Assembly (NCBI RefSeq): GCF_037975245.1 | Contig: NC_092569.1 | Coordinates: forward strand, 1,777,501-1,841,500 | Length of the DNA: 64,000 nt | Reading direction: 5' to 3' | DNA from: Apostichopus japonicus | Taxonomy: Eukaryota > Echinodermata > Holothuroidea > Aspidochirotida > Stichopodidae | Part shown: positions 61,767 to 64,000 of the stretch, one piece after another | Layout of the letters: each line of letters opens with the position of its first letter | Position numbering within the stretch: position 1 is the stretch's first letter | Position numbers and translations under genes: made by a program | Notes under the pieces: model-generated | Database searches by the model: none | What the model saw: only the letters and a program-made list of their open reading frames with translations | Told to the model about the DNA's origin: nothing

Positions 61767-62883
61767 TGTTAATGAATTGTTATAAACCTTCCTATGTAAC
61801 CTTTCACGTACTTAACGACGTCACGAATGCTTTCCTATCCAAGCTAGTTTCCTCTTCGGGACACTAAAAGAAAAGAGCGTAAAATGCCTCCATGGCCCGG
61901 ACAAAATGCAGCCACACCTATAGTACGATATGCATATCAGATGGTAATTATGGAAACATATATCACGTCTTAGCCGGCAATTGAAAGGTCAGCGAACTTG
62001 TGCTAGCAAAATATCGGACTAGAATGTGACGTCATCGTCTGTCGAGATTTTTCACTGTCGCCGTCCACCCCCACTCCCCGTCCCTTAGTTTCCCTATACA
62101 AATTGACCCTGGCATCCCAAATCAGGGTGGATTGTGCTCCCACCAGTTAAGCATTTCAGCCTCTCTTACCCACGCCTTCCCTTTCAGAGGCTTTCCCTCG
62201 CCCCTGAGTCTAGGCAATTGATAATTCCCATTTAAGATGTAAATCGATAAACACTAGAAGCATCATAACCATTTATTCTTTCTTTTGTTGTAGCAGCTAT
62301 TCCTTTATCTACCGGTAACGAATTTCGTGTTACCCGAACATACCTCACTTTTGAGGATACCCAGAAGTCTACTATACGGTTTATGAAATTGTTGATATGA
62401 AAACAAAATAAACATTTGGACCTGTGCAGAATAAACATGTGAAAATACCACCTCTCAAGGAAAAGATTCACGGAAGATGGCTCTATTATATTGATGAACC
62501 TGTTTCTGCAATCTAAACAGCGATAATCTAAGGCATGTAACCCTTTTGACCCATAACGTGTGTTGTACTACCGATGACAAAAGAAAAGTAGTTCCAGCGC
62601 GTGGCGTGGCGCGCGACTCAGACGGCGATGCAACAGCTGTATGCAAATGAAGGCCGACAATGGGTACGTTGTTTAAGTATTGGGAGGTTTACGTGTAGGC
62701 GGATAAACGGCATTGTTATGGAAAATCGATGTAAACAAAAGTTATAAGAATAGATGGGTAGCCGCGTGTGTGTCCTTTGTTCACATATTGCAAATATTTA
62801 TTCAGAAGAAGACACTCAAATCTCGGTTTATGATGGACAGACGGTAGCACGAAGGTATTTTGACCGAAATATTTTACTTATAC
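61767..62883. other. Region without recognised gene
   Basis: There are short frames only, with no repeats I could match elsewhere in the window. Confidence 0.6.
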
Positions 62884-63049
62884 CATGGAGCTATAAACAG
62901 ATATAACAATCCCACTGGGCCTCGGCCCAGTCTTTCTTCGCCCTACTAAGATGCAATTGCATTAGTCCGGGACGGTGACTATCAGATCTGTAAAATAAAT
63001 GAGAGGGTCTAAAAGCCATTTTGTTCAACTGTCTGTTTATAGCTCCATG
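62884..63049. mobile_element. 166-bp MITE with 17-bp TIRs and 7-bp TSD
   Basis: CATGGAGCTATAAACAG and CTGTTTATAGCTCCATG are inverted ends (one mismatch beyond the shared 17). CTTATAC flanks both sides exactly (62877-62883, 63050-63056). The TIR is the same as in the 35-bp element at 58198. Confidence 0.9.
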
Positions 63050-63056
63050 CTTATAC

Positions 63057-63782
63057 ATATTATGTGCCTATATGCCTAATAGTATATACAGTCATGTTTT
63101 GACTACTTATCGCACGAAATCAAAGATGGGCATAGGATCCGAACATTCGTTTATTCGTCTATCATGCCACCCCCCCCCCCCCCAAATCACCGTTCACTCT
63201 AATTGTATAGATGTTACCAAATATTTACCAGCGATGTAGCTATCCCCTACTCCGTTTCGCTATCGTTATCTACCCCCTACTTAACTTCCCTCCGCCCCAC
63301 CCCACCCACCCCTCGCCCTTTCCTCCCTCCTACTCTGACTATACGGGGGTTTGACTTGGTTAATATGTTTATAAGGAAATAATGACGTAATCATATGACT
63401 TCACCGTTTCCTAATTTATTGATGAACCCCTTAATTCATGCCCGTCCAGTGCCCAGCCCTGATCCTTCGGTTGTGTTTCTGTGTGTAACCTATATGTACA
63501 ATGATGCACACTGGAGCGAAAAGATCGGAAGGACTTTTACTGAACGAAACTCGTCAGTTAATTCTAGTACCATTTGTAGTGCTCGAAGACACACAGCCTA
63601 TAGGCTACACATCAGGGCCGTATAACCTGGGTAATATCTCTAGGGAACAGCTGAGGAACATCGAGAAACATCATGTATCGTCCAAATGTTACATAGTGAT
63701 GCTTTTTGATGTGCGTATACTAGAACCTGTTTTATGAAACAAATTAGTGGGGTGAGGGCCATTTCCCAAAAGGGACCATCAT
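63057..63782. other. Region without recognised gene
   Basis: C-rich tracts (63165-63185, 63290-63330) and short frames without family resemblance. Confidence 0.6.
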
Positions 63783-64000
63783 GAGACTATCTAAGTGAAG
63801 CGCCACCATCGGTTGGCGCGTAGCGTAGGAAGAACATCTTTTAGCAAAAATGCCTCCCAGATTGCCATAAATGGCACTTCCCATGCCTTGTAAGTTGCAT
63901 TTAAACATTGTTCATTTTTGAGATCTCATGTTTTAGAAATTTACACTTCCAAAAGAAAAGGCATATAAGAAAAATTGTATTCGGTAAAATCACTTTGTAA
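63783..64000 (+). mobile_element. Partial copy related to the hAT-like element at 4322-5181
   Basis: GACTATCTAAGTGAAGCGCC, ACCATCGGTTGGCGCGTAGCG and AAATGGCACTTCCCATG correspond to 4369-4470 in order. It continues past the window edge. Confidence 0.7.

Overview
This is a eukaryotic, AT-rich window from an animal nuclear genome. It holds one recognisable protein-coding gene and a dense set of repeats. The gene is a complete CYRI (CYFIP-related Rac1 interactor, formerly FAM49/DUF1394) orthologue on the + strand. Ten coding exons between 6240 and 47686 join into a 978-nt reading frame of 325 residues plus stop, every junction uses GT-AG, and all phases agree. Vertebrate CYRI proteins are about 324 residues long. 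Large introns, tRNA-headed SINEs, CR1/L2-like LINE fragments, hAT-like non-autonomous elements and foldback MITEs suggest a marine invertebrate. An echinoderm or other non-vertebrate deuterostome is my best guess, but the sequence does not prove a phylum.

Layout: 1-6198 is upstream sequence with tandem and tRNA-derived repeats and an 860-bp hAT-like element with 8-bp target-site duplications (TSDs). Coding exon 1 is at 6240-6309. Intron 1 (11.3 kb) holds microsatellites, a long hairpin, satellites, a SINE and an hAT MITE. Exons 2-8 lie between 17610 and 32854. Introns 2, 6 and 8 carry tandem repeats that start at, and copy, the upstream exon's 5' splice site. Intron 7 carries a 69-bp minisatellite of about 17 copies. 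Intron 8 carries an inactivated LINE reverse transcriptase, exon 9 is at 35873-35940, and intron 9 (11.7 kb) has a LINE 3' end and a satellite array. The last exon ends at 47686. From 47687 to 64000 I recognise no gene. This stretch contains (TA)n tracts, two related large palindromic elements, a SINE family whose head is derived from U2 snRNA, and tiny palindromic elements with exact 7-bp TSDs.

The only cellular function readable here is regulation of Rac1-WAVE driven actin assembly by CYRI. The most unusual material is structural: (1) splice-donor-anchored tandem arrays in three of the nine introns, (2) a U2-snRNA-headed SINE family with one copy bounded by a 29-bp TSD that was later split by a 35-bp micro-element, and (3) a family of 34-166 bp terminal-inverted-repeat elements with 7-bp TSDs.
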